Counted from the stretch's first letter, positions 35,140-43,732 are shown. The stretch: DNA of 64,000 nt from Halorientalis litorea (GCF_023028225.1 NZ_CP095482.1:806001-870000), one strand, 5' to 3'. Numbers and translations: made by a program. Notes: generated by a model not told the origin, from the sequence alone.

Positions 35140-35556
35140 ATGAACGGCGGCGGGAGCAGCGACATGACCCTTGCCTTCGAGTTGGCCGCGCTCAAGCGGC
35201 TCGCACACCCTGACTCGGTCGTCTCCGACGCGCGTCAGTGGAGCGAGTACGTCGGCGTCGTCTCGGAGAAGCCGACTTACGTGGTGACCAACTTCACGCG
35301 CAAACACCGCATCAGACAGGACTTCTTCTCCGGGCCACGGGGCCGCGAGGAGAGCCTCGGGAACGTCAAAGGGCAGTTCGAGACGGACCGGCACGTCTTC
35401 GTCGGGACCGACGACGAGGAAGACGCGGCACTGGCCGAGGCAGTCGGCTGGGAGTACCTCCCCATCGAGGACGCCGCCGAAGCGGCCGGGTGGGAACTGG
35501 GCGAACCCGAGTCCCCGGACGACGACGAGGAAGAGACACGCGACGACTGGCCCTGA
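35140..35556 (+). CDS. Haloarchaeal conserved protein of unknown function
   Basis: 138 residues. A compact alpha/beta domain is suggested by 'FELAALKRLAHPDSVVSDAR' and 'DRHVFVGTDDEEDAALAEAV', followed by an acidic tail ending DDDEEETRDDWP. The basic central part ('FTRKHRIRQDFFSGPRGREE') could contact nucleic acid. The ATG at 35140 fits a short leader. The second in-frame ATG (35164, MTLAFELAAL) is an equally good start that would remove eight residues. Family name not known to me. Confidence 0.75.
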   Translation: MNGGGSSDMTLAFELAALKRLAHPDSVVSDARQWSEYVGVVSEKPTYVVTNFTRKHRIRQDFFSGPRGREESLGNVKGQFETDRHVFVGTDDEEDAALAEAVGWEYLPIEDAAEAAGWELGEPESPDDDEEETRDDWP

Positions 35557-35637
35557 GCCGACCGGCGTCGGCCCCCGCTACGTGTGTCGCCCGGCTAAAG
35601 CGGGCATTTTACGTATCAGGCAGTTGACGGCGTTCGT

Positions 35638-36465
35638 ATGTCCCTCCAGATAGACGAAGCCCTCCGGGAAGGGTTCAACCGGACGATTGCACGAAGCGGA
35701 CTGATTCTCGTCGGCGTATTCCTCGTGTTCAGTATCGCGAACGCAGTCGTCGCACAATCGTTCTCACAGCAGATGCTGGAGTTCGCCCAGCAGTTTTCTG
35801 ACCAGCCGATACAGTCCGGACAGAACGCGGGGCAGGTGCCCTTCGCGCCGGGCGGCGGGCAGCAGACGCCGCTGGCGGTGCCTCTCCCGCTCCCGGTTCT
35901 AGGGCTGCTCTCACTCGTCGGTGCCATCGTCGCGGAGGCGATTCGTATCGTCGCGATTCGCGTGTTCGCCAGCGACAACACCGAGTCGGTGCCCGGCGAG
36001 ACGGTGCGGCGACGTATCGTCTTGGCGACGCTGAACGGCGTCGTCGGCGGATTCGTCGTCTACCTCCTCACCGCCATCGGTCTCGTGTTGCTCGTCGTGC
36101 CCGGTGTGTACATCGCGCTCTCGTTTTTCTTCGTCCGGCAGGAAATCGCCGTGGCGGACAAGAACTTCATCGACGCGCTGCGTGACAGTTGGTCACTGAC
36201 GGCGGGGAACCGGTGGGAACTGCTCGGCCTCGCAGTTATCGTGTTCGTCATCAACCTCGTCGCCAGCAGTCCGACGATAGTGCTCGCGTTCCTCGACCAG
36301 ACCGTCGCGACCCTCTTGGGCCTCGTCATCGGGTCGTTCACCGCAGTCTTCGGCATCGCGGTGGCGACGCGGGCCTACGCGCAACTGACGGACGAGCGAG
36401 CCGCGACGGGCGGCGACCCCGACGAAGGAGCGGCCAGCGACTGGGACGACCCGGCGAGCGTCTAA
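35638..36465 (+). CDS. Haloarchaeal multi-spanning membrane protein
   Basis: 275 residues with about six hydrophobic segments, from residues 19-40, 78-105, 128-160 (in two parts), 195-215 and 225-250. The stretch 'KNFIDALRDSWSLTAGNRWE' between helices is the pattern seen in membrane domains related to those of glycerophosphodiester phosphodiesterases and in a common haloarchaeal DUF. A Gln/Gly/Pro-rich loop lies around residues 55-80. The C-terminus is acidic. No enzyme motif is present. Confidence 0.8.
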   Translation: MSLQIDEALREGFNRTIARSGLILVGVFLVFSIANAVVAQSFSQQMLEFAQQFSDQPIQSGQNAGQVPFAPGGGQQTPLAVPLPLPVLGLLSLVGAIVAEAIRIVAIRVFASDNTESVPGETVRRRIVLATLNGVVGGFVVYLLTAIGLVLLVVPGVYIALSFFFVRQEIAVADKNFIDALRDSWSLTAGNRWELLGLAVIVFVINLVASSPTIVLAFLDQTVATLLGLVIGSFTAVFGIAVATRAYAQLTDERAATGGDPDEGAASDWDDPASV

Positions 36466-36574
36466 CCCCGGACGTGCCGAGAGCGGTGTGGCGAACCTCG
36501 GATATTTTTGACCTGCGCGGGCGAGCGGTGCGAGTTCGCGGCGTTTAACCGGCCCAAGTGACAAACACGAGGCG

Positions 36575-37108
36575 ATGGCAGAACCGCGCGTGCCGGGCGG
36601 GGGCGGAACGGGTATCGACTTGCCTTGCGGCGAGACCGTCTCGGTCCACGACCTCGACATGGGACTCCGGGAGTTCGACTGCCGGTGTGGGGAGGCCCAC
36701 GCCGTCGTGATGGACATCCATCCGCTCGGACGGTTCGTCCCGGAGTCGATGGCCGACGTGCTCCGTGCGACCATCGAACCGGCCGACGACTTCGAGGAGT
36801 TCACGACCGCACACTTGCTGGGGATGGTGTTGGAGGAATTCCCCGACGCAGTCGTCGCTGAAGACGTGTCCGAGGACGGCGACGTGGGGTACACGCTCGT
36901 CTGGGTCGCGGAGTTCGACGCCCGACGACTCCACGAAGTCGTCGTCGAGTTGCTGGTCGAGTTGATGGAACACGCGATGAGTCACGCCGAGGACGACGAG
37001 GCGATGGCCGAGTTCGAGTCACAGATGCTCGACTTCGACGTGGCCGAGTTCGTGGAGACGTATCGGGCTCAGAGAGACTTCGAGTCCGAGCACGACTCGG
37101 CGGTCTGA
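36575..37108 (+). CDS. Haloarchaeal conserved protein with N-terminal Cys motif (DUF5815-like)
   Basis: 177 residues, soluble and acidic. The N-terminal part holds three cysteines (one in LPCGET and two in DCRCGEAH), which could bind a metal together with the histidines in 'EAHAVVMDIHPLG'. The rest is mainly helical ('LHEVVVELLVELMEHAMSHA'). I recall a haloarchaea-specific family of this shape with no known role. A hairpin with a T-tract follows the gene. Confidence 0.78.
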   Translation: MAEPRVPGGGGTGIDLPCGETVSVHDLDMGLREFDCRCGEAHAVVMDIHPLGRFVPESMADVLRATIEPADDFEEFTTAHLLGMVLEEFPDAVVAEDVSEDGDVGYTLVWVAEFDARRLHEVVVELLVELMEHAMSHAEDDEAMAEFESQMLDFDVAEFVETYRAQRDFESEHDSAV

Positions 37109-37138
37109 GTCGTGCGCGGCGAGCAGTCCCAGCGGGAG

Positions 37139-37172
37139 TCCCACGCGGCACCGAGCGTGTGGGATTTCTTTC
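37139..37172 (+). terminator. Probable terminator after the DUF5815-like gene
   Basis: TCCCAC (37139-37144) pairs with GTGGGA (37159-37164), extended inward by further G-C pairing, and is followed by TTTCTTTC. It begins about 30 bp after the stop at 37108. Fits a hairpin plus T-tract terminator. Confidence 0.55.
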
Positions 37173-37311
37173 AGTCATCCGCTGACAGAACCGAATTCGT
37201 ATGACAGTCGATGCCAATCGGTGGCAGTCCGCTGTCAGGTGGTTCGCGTGGAATGTTCGTCGTACGGATGTCTGACGGCGTTTAATGTGATTGTAGGGCA
37301 TGTGTATGCGT

Positions 37312-37539
37312 ATGCGCTTACGGCAGGGAGAATTCGAGCGGATACGGTCCGTCCTGAGCGACGCCGACGCCGAGGAGCCCCTGACAGCGCGCGAAATCCT
37401 CGACGTACTCGACGAACACGGCGAGGAGTTCGACAGTGCCCACCGCGTCGCCACGGTGCTTGGCCGGCATGCCGAACGTGGCGACGTCGAAGTCATCCGG
37501 GACCAGCCCTATCGCTACCGGTTCCGGGACGGCTCCTAA
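37312..37539 (+). CDS. Small winged-helix-like haloarchaeal protein
   Basis: 75 residues with the alternating helix-helix-turn-helix-wing pattern: 'PLTAREILDVLDEHGEEFDS', then 'AHRVATVLGRHAERGDVEVI', then a short hairpin 'RDQPYRYRF'. It is likely a DNA-binding winged helix of the kind found in short haloarchaeal regulators. Three in-frame ATGs (37300, 37306, 37312) are possible. I take the last because the TATA-like TTTAAT at 37281-37286 lies about 28 nt upstream. The remainder up to carB holds only promoter sequence. Confidence 0.7.
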   Translation: MRLRQGEFERIRSVLSDADAEEPLTAREILDVLDEHGEEFDSAHRVATVLGRHAERGDVEVIRDQPYRYRFRDGS

Positions 37540-37714
37540 CCAGCGGGGACCGCGGCGCGGCGGCGCGCTCCCGAGAGCCGCGACAGTGTTTTGTTGCCCC
37601 GTTCAGTCGATAGCGGACAGTCCCTAGACTGTGCTGGCACCCCGAGGAGACTGCGACCGGACGCGGCCACACCCCGCGCTGTGATGTGTACGCCGGCACG
37701 TCAGCACTACAATA

Positions 37715-37730
37715 CGAATTTCGAAATTCG
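37715..37730. promoter_or_regulatory. Perfect 16-bp palindrome upstream of carB
   Basis: CGAATTTCGAAATTCG is self-complementary over all 16 bases. Preceded by TA, it contains TACGAATTTCG (37713-37723), the same 11-mer found between carA and the Lrp gene at 43170-43180. It lies about 40 bp upstream of the carB TATA box. Probable operator of the adjacent Lrp/AsnC regulator; inference from motif sharing only. Confidence 0.6.
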
Positions 37731-37759
37731 ACTACGATGCTCGCAACCTTTCGCCGGGC

Positions 37760-37765
37760 TTATTA
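37760..37765 (+). promoter_or_regulatory. TATA box of carB
   Basis: TTATTA centred about 27 nt before the carB ATG at 37790, placing the transcript start at or next to the ATG (leaderless). Confidence 0.6.
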
Positions 37766-37789
37766 CGATGTGCGGACTCGGGACGGACA

Positions 37790-40700
37790 ATGACAGCGAG
37801 TGCAGACGACGAGAGTCCGGCGGACCCGGCGGCGTCCGAGGACAGGACGATACTGCTCATCGGGAGCGGCCCGATCAAGATCGGGCAGGCCGCGGAGTTC
37901 GACTACTCCGGCGCGCAGGCCTGCCGCGCGCTCCAAGAGGAAGGTGCGCGAGTCGTCCTCGTCAACTCGAACCCGGCGACCATCATGACGGACCCGGAGA
38001 TGGCCGACAAGGTGTACCTCGAACCCATCAACACCGAGGCCATCGCCGAAATCATCAGGAAGGAGAAACCCGACGGCGTCATCGCCGGACTGGGCGGCCA
38101 GACTGGACTGAACGTCACCGCGGAACTCGCCGAGGAGGGCGTCCTCGACGAACACGACGTGGACGTGATGGGGACGCCGCTGGATACCATCTACGCCACC
38201 GAGGACCGCGACCAGTTCCGCCAGCGGATGGAAGCCATCGACGAACCGGTCCCCAAGTCCGAAACCATCGACGACATCGACGAGGTGGAGGACGCCGTCG
38301 AGTCGGTCGGTGGCCTGCCGGTCATCATGCGGACCACCTACACACTCGGCGGACAGGGGTCGGGCGTCATCGGCGACATGGACGAACTGAAGGAGGCCAC
38401 GCGGAAGGGCCTCAGCCTCTCGCGGGACGACCGTGTGATGATTACCGAGTCCATCGACGGCTGGATAGAACTGGAGTACGAGGTGATGCGGGACGCCGAC
38501 GACTCCTGTATCATCATCTGCAACATGGAGAACATCGACCCGATGGGCATCCACACCGGGGAGTCCATCGTCGTGACGCCCTCGCAGGTCATCCCCGACG
38601 AGGGGCACCAAGAGATGCGCGACGCCGCGCTGAAGGTCATCCGCGAACTCGGGATTCAGGGTGGCTGTAACATCCAGTTCGCGTGGCACGACGACGGCAC
38701 GCCTGGCGGCGAGTACCGCGTCGTCGAGGTCAACCCGCGCGTCTCCCGCTCCTCCGCACTCGCGTCGAAGGCGACCGGCTACCCCATCGCCCGCGTCACG
38801 GCGAAGGTGGCGATGGGCAAGCGACTCCACGAAATCGAGAACGAGATTACCGGCCAGACAACCGCGGCCTTCGAACCGGCCATCGACTACATCGTGACGA
38901 AGGTGCCCCGGTGGCCCAAAGACAAGTTCCGCGACGTCGAGTTCGAGTTGGGGCCGGCGATGAAATCGACCGGCGAGGCGATGGCCATCGGCCGGACATT
39001 CGAGGAGTCGCTGTTGAAGGCACTCCGGAGTTCCGAGTACGACCCGGCCGTCGACTGGGACGACGTGAGCGACGACGAACTCGAAGAGAAGTGGCTCACA
39101 CGGCCGACACCCGACCGGACCTACGCCATCTTCGAGGCGTTCGAGCGCGGCTACACCGTCGGGGAAATCAACGACCTGACCGAAATCCGGGAGTGGTACC
39201 TCGAACGCTACAAGCGCGTCGCCGACGCCGCCGAGGCCGCCGCTGCGGGCGAGTTCGCCCTCGCCGCCGAGGAAGGGTTCACCGACCACGAGATTACCGC
39301 CATCGCGGGCGGCGAGTTCAACGACACCCACGCCTCGTGGCTCCCGGACCGCGACGAGTCCAATCAGGTCAGTGCTGGCGAGGTACAGACGGACGGTGCG
39401 GGCGTCACCGTGGACGATGTAGACGCCGAGACGGCCGACCGGACGTTCAAACAGGTCGACACCTGCGCCGGGGAGTTCGCCGCCTCGACGCCGTACTACT
39501 ACTCCTCACGGGAACCGCTCTCGGGACTCGGCCGCGACGAGGTACAGGTCGACCGCGACGTAGAAAGCGTCGTCGTCGTCGGCGGTGGTCCCATCCGCAT
39601 CGGGCAGGGCGTGGAGTTCGACTACTGTTCGGTCCACGCCGTGCAAGCCCTCGAAGCGATGGGCATCGACGCCCACGTCGTCAACAACAACCCCGAAACT
39701 GTCTCGACGGACTACGACACCAGCGACGGTCTGTTCTTCGAGCCGATTACCGCCGAGGAGGTTGCCGACGTGGTCGAGGCCACGAACGCCGACGGCGTGA
39801 TGGTCCAGTTCGGCGGCCAGACATCCGTCGACATCGGCGAACCGCTCGAAGCCGAACTCGACCGCCGTGACCTCGACTGCTCGGTCATGGGCACCTCCGT
39901 GGAGGCGATGGACCTCGCGGAGGACCGCGACCGCTTCAACCAGTTGATGGACGAACTCGGCATCGCACAGGCCGAGGGTGGGACCGCGACCTCGGAGCAG
40001 GAAGCCCTCGAAATCGCGCGCGACATCGGCTATCCCGTCCTCGTGCGCCCCTCCTACGTCCTCGGCGGCCGCGCGATGGACGTGGTGTACAACGACGAGG
40101 ACCTCAAGACGTACATCGAGGAAGCCGTCCGTGTCTCGCCGGACAAGCCCATCCTCATCGACGACTTCCTCGCCGACGCCGTGGAACTGGACGTCGACGC
40201 CGTCGCCGACGGCGAGGACGTCCTCATCGGCGGCATCATGGAACACGTCGAGACGGCGGGCGTCCACTCCGGGGACTCGGCCTGCATGATTCCGCCGCGG
40301 TCGCTCTCCGAGGAGACGCTGACCCGCGTCCGCGAAGTCACCGAGGACATCGCCACCGCGCTCGATACGGTCGGCCTGCTGAACGTCCAACTCGCCGTCC
40401 GCGACGGCACGGTGTACGTGCTGGAAGCCAACCCCCGGTCCTCGCGGACCGTCCCGTTCGTCTCGAAGGCGACGGGCGTCCCCATCGCCAAACTCGCCGC
40501 GAAGGTGATGGCCGGCGCGACCCTCGAAGAACTGGACGTGGACGAGCAGATTCCCGACCAAGTCTCCGTCAAAGAGGTCGTCCTCCCGTTCGACCGCCTG
40601 CCGGGCAGTGACCCCCGTCTCGGTCCGGAGATGAAATCGACGGGTGAGGTCATGGGCACCGCCGGGTCGTTCGGGAAGGCCTACCAGAAGGCTCAGATGG

Positions 40701-41023
40701 CCGTCGGCAAGGCGATTCCCCTCGAAGGCAACGCCATCGTCGACCTCCCGGTCATCGGCTTCGAGGACCACTTCGACGTGACCGACCTCGAAGACGCCGA
40801 CGTGGAGGCCGTCAAGCAACGCCTACGCGACGGCGAGGTGGACCTCGTCGTCTCGCGCAACCGCGAAGTGCTGGAGGTCTGTGTCGAGGAGACCATCACG
40901 TACTTCTCGACCATCGAGAGCGCGGAGGCCGCGCTGGAAGCCATCGAATCGGCCGACCAGCCGCTCAACGTCCAGGACATCGCGGCCCGCCCGAAGGACC
41001 GCCGCGACTGGGGGAGCTTCTAA
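37790..41023 (+). CDS. carB: Carbamoyl-phosphate synthase large subunit
   Basis: Makes carbamoyl phosphate for arginine and pyrimidine synthesis from bicarbonate, ammonia and two ATP. 1077 residues, full length. Two homologous synthetase halves each begin with a PreATP-grasp motif: 'LIGSGPIKIGQAAEFDYSGA' near residue 21 and 'VVGGGPIRIGQGVEFDYCSV' near residue 594. ATP-grasp domains follow ('VNPRVSRSSALASKATGYPI' and 'ANPRSSRTVPFVSKATGVPI'). The C-terminal MGS-like allosteric domain starts near residue 945. It is transcribed away from carA, which lies 1 kb downstream on the other strand. Confidence 0.98.
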   Translation: MTASADDESPADPAASEDRTILLIGSGPIKIGQAAEFDYSGAQACRALQEEGARVVLVNSNPATIMTDPEMADKVYLEPINTEAIAEIIRKEKPDGVIAGLGGQTGLNVTAELAEEGVLDEHDVDVMGTPLDTIYATEDRDQFRQRMEAIDEPVPKSETIDDIDEVEDAVESVGGLPVIMRTTYTLGGQGSGVIGDMDELKEATRKGLSLSRDDRVMITESIDGWIELEYEVMRDADDSCIIICNMENIDPMGIHTGESIVVTPSQVIPDEGHQEMRDAALKVIRELGIQGGCNIQFAWHDDGTPGGEYRVVEVNPRVSRSSALASKATGYPIARVTAKVAMGKRLHEIENEITGQTTAAFEPAIDYIVTKVPRWPKDKFRDVEFELGPAMKSTGEAMAIGRTFEESLLKALRSSEYDPAVDWDDVSDDELEEKWLTRPTPDRTYAIFEAFERGYTVGEINDLTEIREWYLERYKRVADAAEAAAAGEFALAAEEGFTDHEITAIAGGEFNDTHASWLPDRDESNQVSAGEVQTDGAGVTVDDVDAETADRTFKQVDTCAGEFAASTPYYYSSREPLSGLGRDEVQVDRDVESVVVVGGGPIRIGQGVEFDYCSVHAVQALEAMGIDAHVVNNNPETVSTDYDTSDGLFFEPITAEEVADVVEATNADGVMVQFGGQTSVDIGEPLEAELDRRDLDCSVMGTSVEAMDLAEDRDRFNQLMDELGIAQAEGGTATSEQEALEIARDIGYPVLVRPSYVLGGRAMDVVYNDEDLKTYIEEAVRVSPDKPILIDDFLADAVELDVDAVADGEDVLIGGIMEHVETAGVHSGDSACMIPPRSLSEETLTRVREVTEDIATALDTVGLLNVQLAVRDGTVYVLEANPRSSRTVPFVSKATGVPIAKLAAKVMAGATLEELDVDEQIPDQVSVKEVVLPFDRLPGSDPRLGPEMKSTGEVMGTAGSFGKAYQKAQMAVGKAIPLEGNAIVDLPVIGFEDHFDVTDLEDADVEAVKQRLRDGEVDLVVSRNREVLEVCVEETITYFSTIESAEAALEAIESADQPLNVQDIAARPKDRRDWGSF

Positions 41024-41291
41024 CCACCGACGCCTGTTTTCCGCCCGCCCCGTCTGCTCGCCCGTTCCAGCCCTGCCGGGAGCCGCGGAACCGGCGTCCT
41101 ACAGTTCGAGTCGAGACGACAGTCCACACGACGCTCGGAACCTGATCACGCGAGCAGGAAGTCGTCCGACCGATAAGAACGGCGTGATATTTTCATCTTC
41201 TGTGGCATCGCCCGATATTTCTTCAGTTATTTCGGTATTAACACACGTAAGTACACTCAATAACCCCTATAACAGTACGTTCGTAATAGTA
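41024..41291. other. Intergenic region with AT-rich promoter zone
   Basis: No gene seen. From about 41185 the sequence becomes markedly AT-rich, with two similar GATATTT stretches (41187-41193 and 41212-41220) and TATA-like elements (CTCAATAAC near 41257-41263, CTATAAC near 41267-41273). The latter precede the leader ORF at 41292. Confidence 0.5.
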
Positions 41292-41366
41292 ATGCCAGTG
41301 GGGGTGGATGATTACCGTGTGAATCAGACGATGACTGTCGCGGCCATTGCCACCGGGCACAGATGA
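41292..41366 (+). CDS. 24-residue leader ORF overlapping the PH-domain gene start
   Basis: An ATG just after the AT-rich promoter zone opens a 24-codon frame beginning MPVGVDDYRVNQ and ending ATGHR. Its TGA (41364-41366) overlaps the ATG of the next gene (41363) in an ATGA junction. No Shine-Dalgarno is visible before that ATG, so its translation may depend on termination of the leader. Peptide function unknown. The arrangement repeats that at 10732-10791. Confidence 0.4.
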   Translation: MPVGVDDYRVNQTMTVAAIATGHR

Positions 41367-42052
41367 CGGACGGGGAGGTTGCCGACGAAGCGTTTACGCT
41401 CGCCGAGATGGCACCCGACGATTCGGTGACAATGGCGATCCTCGCCGGGCGTGAGTCCCAGTTCTCGAAGACAGCACCGCTACACGAACCGCCGGTGTCG
41501 TATCTCGACGGGACCGAAGCACCGGCGTACGTCCTGACGAACGCCAAGCGTGGTATCGGCCTCGGCAACAAGGGCAACACCGTCGCACCCGACGGGGACC
41601 GCCGCACCGTCGTGCTGGTGACCGGCCGCCGGACGCTCTGTCTCGTCGGCCAACAGGACGGAGACGAGGTTATCGAAATCCCACACGAGTCGGTCGCGGC
41701 GACGAAATACAGTCGCGGCCTCCGGAAACACAGACTCGTCCTCCGCACGCCACGGAGCGCGTACCACTGCTGGGTTCACCGGAAGACCGAAGTCGACCTC
41801 CTCGAACGGGTAACCGAGTTCATCGGCGACCACCAGCAAGAGGAGCCGGAAACCGTCTCCGACGACAGCGCGGGACGGGTCATGTGGCGTGGCCGCCCGG
41901 TCAAGCGCGACACTGGGGCTGGCGACAGCGCGGACGAACCGGCCGAGGAGGAGCGTACCTCGGACGAGTCAGACGAGAGTGCGGGACAGCCGATGTGGCG
42001 TGGCCGCCCGGTCAACGGCGACGCGGGAGCCGGCGGTGACGGGACGAACTGA
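41363..42052 (+). CDS. PH-like domain protein with duplicated C-terminal MWRGRPV motif
   Basis: 229 residues. Residues about 30-150 look like a bacterial/archaeal pleckstrin-homology-type domain ('GDRRTVVLVTGRRTLCLVGQ', then 'HESVAATKYSRGLRKHRLVL' and 'TPRSAYHCWVHRK'), a fold often used for protein or membrane contacts. The tail is acidic and carries SAG-x2-MWRGRPV twice, at residues 169-180 and 206-217, spaced 37 residues; the underlying 23-nt DNA is identical in both copies. Function unknown. It sits between carB and carA and converges with carA. Confidence 0.72.
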   Translation: MTDGEVADEAFTLAEMAPDDSVTMAILAGRESQFSKTAPLHEPPVSYLDGTEAPAYVLTNAKRGIGLGNKGNTVAPDGDRRTVVLVTGRRTLCLVGQQDGDEVIEIPHESVAATKYSRGLRKHRLVLRTPRSAYHCWVHRKTEVDLLERVTEFIGDHQQEEPETVSDDSAGRVMWRGRPVKRDTGAGDSADEPAEEERTSDESDESAGQPMWRGRPVNGDAGAGGDGTN

Positions 42053-42073
42053 CTGAGGAACAGTTCTGCGTGT

Positions 42074-43117
42074 CTACTCTTCGGTCATCGCCAGCACGTC
42101 GTCGAAGAACGAGAGGGAGTCGTGCGGGCCGGGGTTGGCCTCGGGGTGGTACTGGCGGGTGATGATGTCCATCTCGTCGTTCTCCAGGCCCTCGGGCGTG
42201 TCGTCGTTGACGTTGATTTGCGTGACTTCGAGGGGACCGTTGTCGGCGACGGTGTAGCCGTGGTTCTGCGTGGTCATCACGACTTTGTCGGTCCGGAGGT
42301 CACGGACCGGCTGGTTGACGCCGCGGTGACCGAACTCCATCTTCTCGGTGGACCCGCCCAGCGCGCTGGCGACGACTTGCTGGCCGAGACAGATGCCAGC
42401 GAGCGGCGTCTCGCCGGCGTAGGCGTCGACGACGGACTTCGCCTGCTCGAAGTTCTCGGGGTCGCCGGGGCCGTTCGAGATGAACAGCAGGTCCGGGTCG
42501 ACGGCACGCACGTCGTCCTCCGTCGCGTCGTACGGCAGGACGTGAACGGTCGCGTCGCGTTCGACCAGCGAGTCGGCGATGGAGCCTTTCGCCCCGCAGT
42601 CGACCAGCGCGACGGTCGCACCCGACCCGTCCGCGTTGTGCGTCTGCAGTTCGTCGACGCTGACCTGCGCGCCGATGTCGGTGTGGTCGGACATGTGCTT
42701 GCACTGGTCGAGTTCGGCCAGCGCGTCCTCCTCGGTGGCGTCGGGGCCGGCGGCGATGCCACACTTCATCGCGCCCTCGTCGCGGATGCCCGTGACGAGT
42801 TCGCGCGTGTCGAGGTTGTCGACGGCGGGCGCGCCCTCCTCGCGGAGCCACTCGGCCACGTCGTCGGTGAGTTCGCGGGCGACGACGCCGTTCGGCTGGA
42901 CGCGGTCGGACTCGAACCGCTCCGCTCGGACGCCGTAGTTGCCGATGAGCGGGTACGAGAACGTCAGTATCTGTTCCTCGTAGGAGGGGTCAGTCAGGCT
43001 CTCCTCGTACCCCGTGTAGGCAGTCGTGAAGACCAGTTCACCGCGGGTCGTACCCGGAGCGCGGGCGCGCGCCTCGACGACGCGTCCACCCTCGATAGCC
43101 ACGTAGGCGTCCGACAT
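42074..43117 (-). CDS. carA: Carbamoyl-phosphate synthase small (glutaminase) subunit
   Basis: Hydrolyses glutamine and passes ammonia to CarB. 347 residues. The N-terminal CarA domain reads 'AYVAIEGGRVVEARARAPGT'. The C-terminal class-I amidotransferase domain has the nucleophile motif PLAGICLGQQVVASALGG and the His/Glu pair in 'RQYHPEANPGPHDS', and the family loop 'FGHRGVNQPVRD' is present. A TATA-like CTTATGA (minus strand, 43143-43149) lies about 29 nt before the ATG, so the transcript is probably leaderless. It is divergent from the Lrp regulator across 102 bp. Confidence 0.97.
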   Translation of the reverse strand: MSDAYVAIEGGRVVEARARAPGTTRGELVFTTAYTGYEESLTDPSYEEQILTFSYPLIGNYGVRAERFESDRVQPNGVVARELTDDVAEWLREEGAPAVDNLDTRELVTGIRDEGAMKCGIAAGPDATEEDALAELDQCKHMSDHTDIGAQVSVDELQTHNADGSGATVALVDCGAKGSIADSLVERDATVHVLPYDATEDDVRAVDPDLLFISNGPGDPENFEQAKSVVDAYAGETPLAGICLGQQVVASALGGSTEKMEFGHRGVNQPVRDLRTDKVVMTTQNHGYTVADNGPLEVTQINVNDDTPEGLENDEMDIITRQYHPEANPGPHDSLSFFDDVLAMTEE

Positions 43118-43142
43118 TACGAGATGCGTATCCTCCCTCCGT

Positions 43143-43149
43143 TCATAAG
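43143..43149 (-). promoter_or_regulatory. TATA box of carA
   Basis: CTTATGA on the minus strand, centred about 29 nt upstream of the carA ATG. The shared 11-mer at 43170-43180 sits just upstream of it, where a bound regulator could touch the basal factors. Confidence 0.55.
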
Positions 43150-43169
43150 CCTTGCTTTCGAAGCTGAGT

Positions 43170-43180
43170 TACGAATTTCG
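43170..43180. promoter_or_regulatory. Shared TACGAATTTCG element between carA and the Lrp gene
   Basis: TACGAATTTCG, followed by CAATC, is identical in 11 of 11 bases to the half-palindrome upstream of carB. Here the second half of the palindrome is degenerate. It lies 50 bp from the Lrp start and 53 bp from the carA start. Probable binding site for the Lrp regulator controlling carA, carB and itself. Confidence 0.55.
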
Positions 43181-43219
43181 CAATCCTCAAGTGAGCCGGG
43201 ACAGAAGGTTCACACCTCG

Positions 43220-43633
43220 ATGGACGACTTGGACCGGGAGATACTGAGCATCCTCCGGCGGGACGCACGGATTCCGTACACGGAAATCGCCGACCGGGTG
43301 GGCACTTCCGAGGGGACGGTCCGCAACCGCGTCGAGCGGATGGTCGAGGAGGGAGTCATCGAACGGTTCACCGTCTCCACGTCGACTGGAAACGTCAAAT
43401 CGATGATAGAATTGGGCGTGGACGTGAACGTCGACACTGCCGCCGTCTGTGACCGCATCATCGAGTGGCAGGAAGTCGACTTCGTCTGGCAGGTGTCGGG
43501 CGAGGAGGACATCGTCCTCGTCGTGGACGCCGCCGACACCGAACGCGTCAACGAACTCATCACCCGCGCCCGGGAGTTGGACGAAGTCGTCAACACGAAG
43601 ACGCGACTCATCTTGGACGAACGGCTCGGGTGA
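43220..43633 (+). CDS. Lrp/AsnC-family transcription regulator
   Basis: 137 residues. The N-terminal winged helix 'DDLDREILSILRRDARIPYT', 'IADRVGTSEGTVRNRVERMV' is followed by a C-terminal RAM ligand-binding domain ('ELGVDVNVDTAAVCDRIIEW', ending 'TKTRLILDERLG'). Such proteins bind DNA as dimers or octamers and respond to amino acids. Its position divergent from carA and the shared TACGAATTTCG sites suggest control of carbamoyl-phosphate synthesis. The ATG at 43220 is chosen because the domain starts immediately there. Confidence 0.93.
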   Translation: MDDLDREILSILRRDARIPYTEIADRVGTSEGTVRNRVERMVEEGVIERFTVSTSTGNVKSMIELGVDVNVDTAAVCDRIIEWQEVDFVWQVSGEEDIVLVVDAADTERVNELITRARELDEVVNTKTRLILDERLG

Positions 43634-43732
43634 CGACTGACAGTCGGTCGAGTGACCTGACCGCAATACGGTAGTGCGACAGCGACGGACAGCACCGCGG
43701 ACGTATTGTAGGCGAGCGTCGAACCAGGACCC

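Noticed and set aside
37189-37205. CGAATTCG palindrome and repeated TGACAG near 37180-37240 as another copy of the car operator
   Set aside because: It lacks the TACGAATTTCG core and lies upstream of an unrelated small gene; only short-range similarity.
37763-39331. 522-codon frame antisense to carB
   Set aside because: No recognisable domains, and carB is complete and certain over the same bases; the same holds for the 437-codon frame at 39506-40819.
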